DNA of 64,000 bases, taken from NCBI RefSeq assembly GCF_007997135.1, contig NZ_VORU01000003.1:271777-335776 (forward strand), read 5' to 3'. This DNA comes from Aequorivita lipolytica (lineage in GTDB: Bacteria > Bacteroidota > Bacteroidia > Flavobacteriales > Flavobacteriaceae). Position numbers and translations under genes: made by a program. Positions 37,138-45,047 of the stretch are shown piece by piece. How positions within the stretch are numbered: position 1 is the first letter of the stretch; each line of letters begins with the position of its first letter. The notes beneath the pieces were generated by a model. It was given only the letters and a program-made list of their open reading frames with translations, ran no database searches and was not told the DNA's origin.

Positions 37138-37210
37138 TTTATAGTGATAACGTCCAATAAAAATCTTCCACTTTGTAAGTGTTAAAAGTAATTTTAACTA
37201 TTTTAAAAAA

Positions 37211-37349
37211 GATACCATTTTACGGTATCCCGTAAAATAAGTTCATCCATCCTCCATAATTTAGTCCGGCTTTAACCCTAACATTATTCTGGGGAGAATA
37301 CAAGGGTTAAACGCCATCCCTTACGAGATTCCGTAAGGGATGATTTTTT
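37211..37349 (+). ncRNA. Structured leader with three hairpins upstream of the DUF4177-like gene
   Basis: (i) ATTTTACGG (37217-37225) / CCGTAAAAT (37230-37238) with a 4-nt loop. A competing stem GATACC (37211) / GGTATC (37224) uses the same bases. (ii) TTTAACCCT (37271-37279) / AGGGTTAAA (37303-37311) enclosing TATTCT-GGGG-AGAATA. (iii) CATCCCTTACG (37315-37325) / CGTAAGGGATG (37332-37342) followed by six T residues, an attenuator-like terminator about 20 nt before the ATG at 37369. No known riboswitch class is recognised. A cis-regulatory RNA is an inference; hairpin iii could simply terminate upstream transcription. Confidence 0.5.
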
Positions 37350-37368
37350 ACCACTTTAAAGATCAATT

Positions 37369-37602
37369 ATGAAATATAAAGTAATTCCTTTCAGCACCTA
37401 TATAGACCATAGGGCAGGTTTTTCCAAACTTGTGGCGCTACAATTAGAACAGCTAATAAACAAATATTCAGAACAAGGCTGGACCTATTTAAGGATGGAA
37501 ACCGTGAGCAATCATGTAAGCGGAAATAAAGGTTTTTTTCGCTTTCAGGTAAAACCAGACACTGTTATGGTCAGCAATATGTTAGTATTTATAAAGAAGT
37601 AG
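37369..37602 (+). CDS. small DUF4177-like protein
   Basis: 77 residues. It opens MKYKVIPFSTYIDHRAGFSK and continues LQLEQLINKYSEQGWTYLRM. The pattern YKVIPF ... LE.LIN.YSEQGW.Y.R matches the DUF4177 family of small cytoplasmic proteins of unknown function. No signal peptide or membrane span. Its unusual feature is the long, hairpin-rich leader ending in a terminator-like stem just before the start codon. Confidence 0.75.
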   Translation: MKYKVIPFSTYIDHRAGFSKLVALQLEQLINKYSEQGWTYLRMETVSNHVSGNKGFFRFQVKPDTVMVSNMLVFIKK

Positions 37603-37649
37603 GAAGCTATAGTTCTCCGTAAAAAGAAATTGGATATAGAAGTCTTGTT

Positions 37650-40142
37650 TTAAAACGTAAAACCAAAAACTCCAGTAACCCCAAACTTACGAGCACCGGG
37701 ATTGTCGAGATAATTTCCGCGGAAGTTGAAGTCTAATCTGAAAACACGGAAGATATTGCCCACCCCAACACTCCATTCCCAATAGATATCTTCAGGGGCT
37801 TGATAAACTATATTAGAAGCATTTACATCTTTGTTCTCTTGCGAAATTGTACCATATACAGCTCTAAAACCAACAACTTCACGCAGATCAAGCTTTCTGA
37901 GAAGCGGTATTCTAGAGAAAATTCTACCCCCAAAATTATGCTGCAAATGAAGCGAACCATAAGTATCGCTCACAAATTCATAATAATCCAATTGGGTAAA
38001 AGTATTGTATAGGCTAAAATAAGTCTGGTTTCCCGGTATCGGATTCAGTAAACTGAGCGGGACAGCGCCAATGGTAGTACCAACCTCAACGGTTGATAAC
38101 AAGCGACCAATGCCTCCTATATTCCAAGGTTGCGTGTAAAGTGCCTGTATCTTTTTATACTCAAAATCACCACCCATTACGTCTTTCAACCCATAACTAT
38201 AGCCAGCATAGAAAGACGGAAAGTCACCATCATTTATAATCGTTCGTTCCACGCCATAGCCTGAAGTTTTTCGGCCTGGAGCATATAAAAAACCTAATTG
38301 TATCTCAGCTTGCTTTAATTCGCTCTTTACTTCACCCGTAAATACGCCATCTTCCATTACCTTATAATCAATGCTGAAAGTTTCAGTCGCAGATTTCAAT
38401 GTTCGGTAGGATCCTGTAAGGCGTAATACTAAATTCTTCCACGGTTCAATGTCAAATCCTAAGGTACTTAAGTTTATTCTTGAAAGCCTGTCATTGGCTC
38501 CAACTGATAATAATGATGAAGATGCAAGACTTCGCCCCAAAACGTCATTACTATTGGTCAAGCTTGCACCAGTTTGTTCTACATCGCGGCGATTACCACC
38601 AAAAATAGTAAGTCTGGATTTTCTGTCTAAAAGCAACTTGCCCGAAATACCATATTTGAAACGGTCATCTTTAAAACCATAGGCTCCAAAACCTTCCAAT
38701 CTCCAAGGATCATTCTGACCAAAATAGGTTCTTCCTCCCAAACGGATGCGCAATCCTTCAGCTTCATTGAAGCCGAAAATTGAAAAAACTGGACCAACAT
38801 CAAAATTGTTTACTTCGTAATAGCCGCTCGCTAAAGTTGCGCCTACGTTGTAAAGCGCCTTAAAACGTCGTACCGTTTTAAGTGTGTCCAGCATTTTATA
38901 AACGCCCGTTTCGTCCTTACTTAATTTTTCCATTCGGTTAGTATCCCAAAACTCATCGGGACGGTTATAAACCTCATAATTATATGGATCTACTTGCTGG
39001 GCATAAAACTGTTTGTCTTTTGGAATATCAAAAACATAATTATCATATAAGGTGGTACGCTTACCATAAACACCCCTAGCTTCTTCTTTCTTTTTAAAAC
39101 TGAAATCGCTCATAAAATAATCCCGAGTAATTAGAAAGGTAGAATCGTTCAACACTTCAAACTCCTGTTCAATATAAACATCGCGAACCCAGTTTAGGTT
39201 TGCGCTTTTGGAAGCTTGCAGATTAATCTCTTTTATGGCCCAAGTAGTATCGTTCACCCAAAAATCGCCTTTAAAAGTCAATTCGTTTTTTCGGCGGGGG
39301 TAATACACAATATTATAACACCATTTGTTGTCGCGGTAAGCACTGTCGCGCAATACATAATTATATACATCTACTCCTGTTCGGGATAATGGACTTGTAA
39401 AAGCTTTATCGAAAAACTTCAGATAGTTGTCATAAACGTCATACTCACTGTAAAGATCTTTTACGAAAGCGATGAGCGTTTGGTTATTTTGAAAACCTGA
39501 ATTCTTATTTCCCTGCAGGACTTCCTTTTCTTCAGAAAATGAATTATCGCCATATACTTTGGAAGCAGCCTCGTTTATGAAAATAGGCAAATACGTATTC
39601 CCAGTTACGTTTGAAGTATCGGTCTGGTCGAAAATGAATTCCATCCCCTTGAAAACTCTACTTTTAATAAGCGAACTGTCAATAGTGTTTAAGTCAAATT
39701 CAAGCTTTTCGTATTTATCGTACTGATACTGATTGAATTTTTTAACACCGTTCTCTCTCCTATTTTCCCATATCTTCCGAAGAATATCTAAGGCAGGATT
39801 GTTCTTTTTTGAAGTTTTTCCGCTGTAAACAACCACCTCATCCAAGGCTGAAGCGCTTTCTTCCACAACAACTTCCATGTTATAGGTGGTCCGAGAAGTG
39901 AGTTCCACCTCTGTTGTAGTATAGCCTATAAAAGAAAAAATAACGGTTTCGTACGTTTTATCGCTTTCTAAGTAAAAACGGCCATTCTCATCAGAGATAG
40001 TTCCCTCCTGCGAATCCTTAAAAATTACATTGGCAAAGGCTACTGGATAATCTGTAGCATCTTTTATAACACCGCTGACTTTGGTTTGAGAATATACCGA
40101 AGCACTTAAAGTCAAGAATAAAAAAAAGAATAGGTACTTCAT
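37650..40142 (-). CDS. DUF5686 / carboxypeptidase-regulatory-like outer-membrane protein
   Basis: 830 residues from the ATG at 40142, which gives signal peptide MKYLFFFLFLTLSASVYSQ; an open frame extends 12 codons further but weakens it. Residues about 22-105 are a carboxypeptidase D regulatory-like domain (VSGVIKDATDYPVAFANVIF, GTISDENGRFYL, FSFIGYTTTEVEL). The rest is the DUF5686 region, with LDEVVVYSGKTSKKNNPALD, ILRKIWENRRENGVKKFNQY and many amphipathic Tyr/Phe-rich strands ending FGVTGVFGFTF, a barrel-like terminus. Family known from Bacteroidota outer membranes; role unknown, sometimes near TonB receptors. Convergent with the DUF4177-like gene. Confidence 0.88.
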   Translation of the reverse strand: MKYLFFFLFLTLSASVYSQTKVSGVIKDATDYPVAFANVIFKDSQEGTISDENGRFYLESDKTYETVIFSFIGYTTTEVELTSRTTYNMEVVVEESASALDEVVVYSGKTSKKNNPALDILRKIWENRRENGVKKFNQYQYDKYEKLEFDLNTIDSSLIKSRVFKGMEFIFDQTDTSNVTGNTYLPIFINEAASKVYGDNSFSEEKEVLQGNKNSGFQNNQTLIAFVKDLYSEYDVYDNYLKFFDKAFTSPLSRTGVDVYNYVLRDSAYRDNKWCYNIVYYPRRKNELTFKGDFWVNDTTWAIKEINLQASKSANLNWVRDVYIEQEFEVLNDSTFLITRDYFMSDFSFKKKEEARGVYGKRTTLYDNYVFDIPKDKQFYAQQVDPYNYEVYNRPDEFWDTNRMEKLSKDETGVYKMLDTLKTVRRFKALYNVGATLASGYYEVNNFDVGPVFSIFGFNEAEGLRIRLGGRTYFGQNDPWRLEGFGAYGFKDDRFKYGISGKLLLDRKSRLTIFGGNRRDVEQTGASLTNSNDVLGRSLASSSLLSVGANDRLSRINLSTLGFDIEPWKNLVLRLTGSYRTLKSATETFSIDYKVMEDGVFTGEVKSELKQAEIQLGFLYAPGRKTSGYGVERTIINDGDFPSFYAGYSYGLKDVMGGDFEYKKIQALYTQPWNIGGIGRLLSTVEVGTTIGAVPLSLLNPIPGNQTYFSLYNTFTQLDYYEFVSDTYGSLHLQHNFGGRIFSRIPLLRKLDLREVVGFRAVYGTISQENKDVNASNIVYQAPEDIYWEWSVGVGNIFRVFRLDFNFRGNYLDNPGARKFGVTGVFGFTF

Positions 40143-40189
40143 ATGGGGTACTTCGTAAGGGGTAAAAATTAAGGGCAAAGTTGAGATAA

Positions 40190-40320
40190 CAAAAAATAAA
40201 TTTCAAATAAACAACAAACTTTAAAAGTAAAATAACAAATCTCAAAAAAACAAATTTCAAATAAAGAGACAAAAATTAAAAAACAAAACCCAAATAAATT
40301 AGAAACTTCAAAAAACGAAA
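40190..40320. repeat. AT-rich dispersed repeat, arm F1 (downstream side of the four-helix-bundle gene)
   Basis: Contains CAAATCTCAAAAAAACAAAT, TTTCAAATAAAGAGAC and AAACCCAAATAAATT words, the same vocabulary as the left arms of copies A-C. Read on the minus strand, the sequence just after the gene (TTTTTTCGTTTTTTGAAG) resembles the core edge of copy A (CTTTTTCGTTTGAA). Confidence 0.55.
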
Positions 40321-40326
40321 AAATTT

Positions 40327-40689
40327 TTATGCTTTTTCTATAATTGCTGAAAGAATTTTTTTGAGTTCTGTTGCTTCCTGAATCAAATTTTTTGCTTCCT
40401 TTTCATTTGGCAAATCATTAGTTTCTGTAATTAATCTAAGCCAATAAATGCTTTCTTTTGCTTCCTTTCTACTAATCTTAATACGAAACGCAAAATCTTT
40501 TTTACTCAATGCCTCATTTGCTTCAATATAATTTGCGCCAATAGAGCCGGAAGATCTTACCAATTGTTTGGTGTCCTCAACATTAGCAATTGACATTTTT
40601 AAAGTCTTAATGAAAATGCGGACATCTTTTGCAAATAAAAATGTGCGCTCTTCTAAATCATATGGTTTATTCTTCGAAGAGTGAGACAT
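40327..40689 (-). CDS. four helix bundle protein (23S rRNA intervening-sequence protein family)
   Basis: 120 residues, all-helical. MSHSSKNKPYDLEERTFLFA and DVRIFIKTLKMSIANVEDTK lead to the family hallmark QLVRSSGSIGANYIEANEAL. Then come DFAFRIKISRKEAKESIYWL and LRLITETNDLP. The family (S23/IVP, structurally like Avd of diversity-generating retroelements) was first noted in 23S rRNA insertions, but many Bacteroidota copies are free-standing. Here both flanks are AT-rich repeat arms that also occur without a gene elsewhere in the window, suggesting a small mobile-like unit. Molecular function unknown; RNA or nucleic-acid binding is often proposed. Confidence 0.92.
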   Translation of the reverse strand: MSHSSKNKPYDLEERTFLFAKDVRIFIKTLKMSIANVEDTKQLVRSSGSIGANYIEANEALSKKDFAFRIKISRKEAKESIYWLRLITETNDLPNEKEAKNLIQEATELKKILSAIIEKA

Positions 40690-40694
40690 TATTA

Positions 40695-40779
40695 TTTTTT
40701 AAAATTTGGATAATTGTCTTTTGAGTTTTATTTGGAAGTTGGAAGTTGTAAATTGGGATTTATTTGATATTTGGAATTC
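40695..40779. repeat. AT-rich dispersed repeat, arm F2 (upstream side of the four-helix-bundle gene)
   Basis: Reads GAGTTTTATTTGGAAGTTGG, then AATTGGGATTTATTTGATAT, TTGGAATTC: the right-arm vocabulary of copies A-C. On the minus strand it precedes the four-helix-bundle start codon. It abuts the pdhB stop codon. Confidence 0.6.
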
Positions 40780-41756
40780 TATTTATAAAGCACCTTCCTA
40801 ACCGCTTTAACAACATCTTCACTATTTGGCAACCACTCTTTAAATAGTTCAGGCGAATAAGGCGCAGGAGTATCGGCAGTATTTATTTTTACGATTGGCG
40901 CATCCAAGTAATCAAAAACTTCATTTTGTACTTGATAGGTTATTTCGGTAGCAACATTTCCAAAAGGCCAAGCTTCTTCAAGAATAACCAAACGATTTGT
41001 TTTCTTTACAGATTCATAAATCATCTCATAATCCATTGGGCGTACGGTTCTCAAATCGATAATTTCACATTCAATGCCTTCCTCAGCAAGAGTTTCAGCA
41101 GCTTTATAGGCTTCCTTTATAATTTTTCCGAAGGAAACGATTGTTACGTCCTTCCCTTTTCTTTTAATATCAGCAACCCCAATTGGGATTAAATATTCGC
41201 CTTCCGGCACTTCGCCTTTATCGCCATACATCTGCTCACTTTCCATAAAAATTACAGGATCGTTATCGCGAATAGCGCTTTTCAAAAGACCTTTTGCATC
41301 GGCAGGATTGCTAGGCACTACTACTTTTAACCCCGGACAGTTGGCAAACCAGCTTTCAAAAGCCTGACTGTGGGTTGCAGCAAGTTGTCCTGCTGAAGCC
41401 GTTGGCCCACGAAAAACAATAGGAATGTTAAATTGCCCACCGCTCATCTGGCGCATTTTGGCAGCGTTGTTAATAATCTGATCTATCGCAACTAGCGAAA
41501 AATTAAAAGTCATAAACTCAATAATAGGTCGGTTGCCGTTCATTGCAGAACCCACACCTATACCCGAAAAACCCATTTCCGAAATTGGGGTATCAATAAT
41601 TCGTTTTGCCCCAAACTCGTCGAGCATTCCCTTACTGGCTTTGTAAGCACCGTTGTATTCGGCCACTTCCTCGCCCATTAAATATATAGTATCGTCGCGA
41701 CGCATTTCTTCGCTCATCGCTTCCTGTATGGCTTCTCTGAATTGTAATGTTTTCAT
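40779..41756 (-). CDS. pdhB: pyruvate dehydrogenase E1 component, beta subunit
   Basis: 325 residues from the ATG at 41756 (MKTLQFREAIQEAMSEEMRR); an in-frame extension to 41804 is unsupported. Forms the alpha2beta2 E1 that decarboxylates pyruvate with thiamine diphosphate. Motifs: IYLMGEEVAEYNGAYKASKG, RIIDTPISEMGFSGIGVGSA, GPTASAGQLAATHSQAFE, and the C-terminal VILEEAWPFGNVATEITYQV. No alpha subunit or E2 gene is adjacent, so the complex is dispersed, as in other Flavobacteriia. LipB (14.9 kb) would supply lipoylation for its E2 partner. A branched-chain E1-beta is a less likely alternative. Confidence 0.92.
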   Translation of the reverse strand: MKTLQFREAIQEAMSEEMRRDDTIYLMGEEVAEYNGAYKASKGMLDEFGAKRIIDTPISEMGFSGIGVGSAMNGNRPIIEFMTFNFSLVAIDQIINNAAKMRQMSGGQFNIPIVFRGPTASAGQLAATHSQAFESWFANCPGLKVVVPSNPADAKGLLKSAIRDNDPVIFMESEQMYGDKGEVPEGEYLIPIGVADIKRKGKDVTIVSFGKIIKEAYKAAETLAEEGIECEIIDLRTVRPMDYEMIYESVKKTNRLVILEEAWPFGNVATEITYQVQNEVFDYLDAPIVKINTADTPAPYSPELFKEWLPNSEDVVKAVRKVLYK

Positions 41757-42153
41757 ATTTCTTATGTAGTTTATCCTGAGCCTTACAAAGGACTCGATAA
41801 CCAAAGCGGTATATTTTAATTAAACCTTTTATTTTTTATAAAGTGTTCTTATTCTGAAACCTCTTTTTCTAATTCCTAATCCCCATTCGCTAATCTCTGT
41901 TTTCAAGGACAGCAAAAATACTATAAATCCTATCTGTTTAGTTATTATTTCCACACTTTTAACCAAATTTTATTATGCGTGCATAACAAAAAAAGGAAAT
42001 ATATTCTTAACTTCGCACCTACGTAGTCCGAAGCCTATGGCGAAGGATCACCAAGGTTGTCTGAAGCTCGCAGAGCAAAAGATTATCTTAATAATCCGAA
42101 GCCATTAGCGAAGGGTTACAGTACAAATTTAGAATCCAAAAACACTTTTAAAG
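41757..42153. other. Gene-free divergent region with short GAAGCC-type repeats
   Basis: About 400 bp between pdhB and etfB. No gene seen. TCCGAAGCCTATGGCGAAGG (42027) and TCCGAAGCCATTAGCGAAGG (42095) are two diverged copies of a 22-bp unit; TCTGAAGCTCGCAGAGCAAA (42060) between them is a related third. TCCTGAGCCTTACAAAGGAC at about 41775 is also repeat-like. Promoters for both flanking genes must lie here, but no strong consensus box is evident. Confidence 0.6.
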
Positions 42154-42894
42154 ATGAAAATATTAGTCTGTATAAGTCACGTACCGGACACAACTTCAAA
42201 AATCAATTTCACCGACGGTGATACCAAATTTGACACCAACGGAGTTCAATTTGTAATCAATCCAAACGACGAATTTGGCCTTACCCGCGCTATGTGGTTT
42301 AAGGAAAAACAAGGCGCAACCGTACACGTTGTGAACGTTGGCGGGCCCGAAACAGAGCCTACATTGCGTAAAGCTTTAGCCATTGGCGCCGATGAGGCAA
42401 TCCGCGTAAACACTCCAGCAACAGATGGCTTTTCAGTTGCAAAACAGCTTGCAAATATTGTAAAAGAAGGCGGTTATGATCTGATAATCGGCGGAAGGGA
42501 ATCCATCGATTATAATGGCGGAATGGTTCCCGGAATGCTTGCTAAGCTTACAGGGGCAAATTTCGTAAACACTTGCATAGGTCTTGAAATAGAAGGCGAT
42601 AAAGCCACTGCAATCCGTGAAATAGACGGGGGAAAAGAAACGCTTAAAACTTCACTTCCGTTAGTAATTGGCGGACAAAAAGGTCTAGTTGAAGAAAGTG
42701 ATCTTCGCATCCCTAACATGCGCGGCATTATGCAAGCACGCTCAAAACCTTTAAATGTAAAAGAACCTATTGACGTAAATTCAGAAACTAATACGCTGGC
42801 TTTTGAAAAACCAGATCCAAAAGGGGCTGTTAAATTGGTTGACAGCGTAGACGAATTGATCAATTTGCTTCACAATGAAGCGAAGGTTATTTAA
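42154..42894 (+). CDS. etfB: electron transfer flavoprotein, beta subunit
   Basis: 246 residues. Accepts electrons from acyl-CoA dehydrogenases and passes them to ETF-quinone oxidoreductase. It opens MKILVCISHVPDTTSKINFT, typical of EtfB; AMP-binding features include VVNVGGPETEPTLRKALAIG and GGRESIDYNGGMVPGMLA. The C-terminal recognition segment reads MQARSKPLNVKEP. It is paired with etfA on the same strand, but the 228-bp gap between them is filled with repeat copy C, unusual for a normally tight operon. Confidence 0.95.
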   Translation: MKILVCISHVPDTTSKINFTDGDTKFDTNGVQFVINPNDEFGLTRAMWFKEKQGATVHVVNVGGPETEPTLRKALAIGADEAIRVNTPATDGFSVAKQLANIVKEGGYDLIIGGRESIDYNGGMVPGMLAKLTGANFVNTCIGLEIEGDKATAIREIDGGKETLKTSLPLVIGGQKGLVEESDLRIPNMRGIMQARSKPLNVKEPIDVNSETNTLAFEKPDPKGAVKLVDSVDELINLLHNEAKVI

Positions 42895-42904
42895 GAAGAT
42901 AAGC

Positions 42905-43069
42905 CCCAAATAACAAATACCAAATTCCAAATAAAAAACAAATAACAAAAAGACAAATCACAAATAAATCTCAAAAATCAAAACACAATATTGAACTACC
43001 CATTTTAGTTTTTGAAATTTAAAAGTTTGGAATTTATTTGGAATCTGGTGCTTGAGTTTTGGAATTTTA
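42905..43069. repeat. AT-rich dispersed intergenic repeat, copy C, inside the etfBA pair
   Basis: The left arm has CCCCAAATAAC, CAAATACCAAATTCCAAATA and AAATCACAAATAAATCTC; the right arm has TTTGGAATTTATTTGGAATC, TGGTGCTTGAGTTTTGG. The core (ACACAATATTGAACTACCC) matches copies A and B only as the reverse complement, so this copy is inserted in the opposite orientation. Confidence 0.6.
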
Positions 43070-43122
43070 ATAATCTAATTGAAAATCCAAATCTTGATAA
43101 TTAATTAAAAAACATTCTTAAA

Positions 43123-44088
43123 ATGATATTAGTATATACAGAATCAGAAGAAGGAAAAATTAAGAAGATAGCTTTGGAAGCAGTTGCTTACGCAAAAGGA
43201 ATTGCCGACCAAATGGGAACTTCCGTTACTGCAGTTAGCATTAACGCCAATGACACTTCAGAATTAGGAAAATACGGCGCTTCAAAAGTCTTACAGGTTT
43301 CCAATGACAAATTGAACAAATTCAACGGTGAAGCATATGCAGACGTAATTGGCCAAGCCGCAAAAAATGAAGATGCAAAAGTTATCGTGCTAACATCGAG
43401 TGCAAACAGCAAGTTTTTGGCGCCAACCTTGGCAGTTAATCTTGAGGCTGGCTTTGTGCCAAACGTTGTTGCGCTACCTGAAAGCACTTCTCCATTTAAA
43501 TTGAAGCACAGCGTTTTTACAAACAAGGCGTTCGCTACCACAGAAATCAAAACAGATATTAAAATAATTGGTTTGGGTAAAAATTCTTACGGATTAAAGG
43601 AGAACGAAACTTCAGCCACAAACGAAGATTTCTCACCAAACCTAGATACCCATGATTTTGATATGGAAATTGTTTCCGTAGATAAAGCAACCGATAAAGT
43701 AACAATCGCCGATGCTGAAATAGTTGTTTCCGCTGGTCGTGGAATGAAAGGGCCTGAAAACTGGGGGATGATTGAAGATCTTGCAAAAGTTTTGGGCGCA
43801 GCCACCGCTTGCTCAAAACCTGTGAGCGATATGGGATGGAGGCCGCACGGTGAGCACGTAGGGCAAACTGGAAAACCAGTAGCCTCAAACCTTTACATTG
43901 CAATCGGTATTTCTGGTGCTATCCAGCATTTGGCGGGTATCAATGCTTCCAAAGTGAAAGTGGTTATAAACAATGATCCCGAAGCACCTTTTTTCAAAGC
44001 TGCAGACTACGGTATCGTTGGTGATGCTTTTGAAATTGTACCAAAACTTACAGAAAAATTAAAAGAATTTAAAGCACAGAATAATTAA
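43123..44088 (+). CDS. etfA: electron transfer flavoprotein, alpha subunit
   Basis: 321 residues. The N-terminal half (MILVYTESEEGKIKKIALEA) is the alpha/beta domain. The C-terminal FAD-binding domain (about 195-321) contains VVSAGRGMKGPENWGMIEDL, ATACSKPVSDMGWRPHGEHV, GQTGKPVASNLYIAIGISGA and INNDPEAPFFKAADYGIVGD, all expected for EtfA. Works with EtfB and the acyl-CoA dehydrogenase at 2.7 kb. A rho-independent terminator follows about 95 bp downstream. Confidence 0.96.
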   Translation: MILVYTESEEGKIKKIALEAVAYAKGIADQMGTSVTAVSINANDTSELGKYGASKVLQVSNDKLNKFNGEAYADVIGQAAKNEDAKVIVLTSSANSKFLAPTLAVNLEAGFVPNVVALPESTSPFKLKHSVFTNKAFATTEIKTDIKIIGLGKNSYGLKENETSATNEDFSPNLDTHDFDMEIVSVDKATDKVTIADAEIVVSAGRGMKGPENWGMIEDLAKVLGAATACSKPVSDMGWRPHGEHVGQTGKPVASNLYIAIGISGAIQHLAGINASKVKVVINNDPEAPFFKAADYGIVGDAFEIVPKLTEKLKEFKAQNN

Positions 44089-44103
44089 TCAATAACGCCC
44101 AAG

Positions 44104-44150
44104 TGTGGCTGAGTGATTTGTTTTTTGAAAAAAAACAAAACGTACCGAAG
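44104..44150. repeat. GTGGCTGAGTGATTT-type repeat, third copy
   Basis: GTGGCTGAGTGATTTG ... GTACCGAAGCCAAGG: related to the block at 3943-4120, again just downstream of a gene's 3' end. Confidence 0.45.
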
Positions 44151-44183
44151 CCAAGGCATAATTTTTTATTAATTTGCGCCTCG

Positions 44184-44233
44184 AAAAAGGCTGTTTAGAT
44201 AAGGAAACATCCAAATTTAAACAGCCTTTTTTT
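44184..44233 (+). terminator. Intrinsic terminator after etfA
   Basis: AAAAAGGCTGTTTA (44184-44197) pairs with TAAACAGCCTTTTT (44218 onward) across a 20-nt loop, with seven T residues at the end. Confidence 0.8.
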
Positions 44234-44322
44234 ATTGTTTTTTTATTCGTTATTTTTATAATCCATTGTTGAACTGAACACTGAGAACCGAATACTGACC
44301 ACTGACCACTGACCACTGAAGA

Positions 44323-44946
44323 ATGAGTTTAGTAAAACTTACCATAAAAGGAATATCATACAGCCAAACACAAAATGGCGCCTATGCCCTTATATTAAAT
44401 GAAGTTGACGGCGAACGAAAACTTCCAATAGTTATCGGCGCTTTTGAGGCTCAATCCATCGCAATTGCTTTGGAAAAAGACATCACCCCGCCGCGACCTC
44501 TTACCCACGACCTTTTCAAAAACTTCGCAGATCGTTTTGGGATTGTGGTAAAACAAGTTATTATCCACAAATTGGTAGATGGTGTATTTTACTCAAGCAT
44601 TATTTGCGAAAGAGATAAGATTGAGGAAATAATTGATGCCAGAACCAGCGATGCCATCGCATTGGCACTTCGCTTTAAAGCACCTATTTTTACCTATAAA
44701 AATATTTTGGATAAAGCCGGCATCTTCCTTAAAACATCTACTTCCAAAAAATCACTTTCAAAAAAGGAGGACGCTGTAATAGAAAATTTAATTCTTGGGG
44801 AAGACAAAGAATCTGTTAAACCATCAAGTGAAGATTACACCAAGATTAGCCTAAGCGAGTTGAACAAAATGCTCGAAGAGGCTGTTAATAAAGAAAATTA
44901 CGAAAAAGCTGCAAGTATTCGCGATGAGATTTCCAAAAGGGAATAG
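44323..44946 (+). CDS. bifunctional nuclease family protein (DUF151) with UVR motif
   Basis: 207 residues. The DUF151 domain (about 1-135) reads LILNEVDGERKLPIVIGAFE, AQSIAIALEKDITPPRPLTH and IDARTSDAIALALRFKAPIF. A linker leads to a C-terminal UVR-type helical pair (LSELNKMLEEAVNKENYEKA, ASIRDEISKRE), as in UvrB/UvrC and many flavobacterial DUF151 proteins. The plant relative has RNase and DNase activity; bacterial function is not settled. The start ATG at 44323 follows a short CCACTGA tandem array. Confidence 0.9.
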   Translation: MSLVKLTIKGISYSQTQNGAYALILNEVDGERKLPIVIGAFEAQSIAIALEKDITPPRPLTHDLFKNFADRFGIVVKQVIIHKLVDGVFYSSIICERDKIEEIIDARTSDAIALALRFKAPIFTYKNILDKAGIFLKTSTSKKSLSKKEDAVIENLILGEDKESVKPSSEDYTKISLSELNKMLEEAVNKENYEKAASIRDEISKRE

Positions 44947-45047
44947 TCTCGTTTATCGGTTTGTAAAAAAATAAAAAGTATTGTCTCCCTTAGCTAGCCT
45001 GCTCTGAGCGCAGTCGAAGTGTCGAAGGGTTAGAGTTTATAAAGAAT

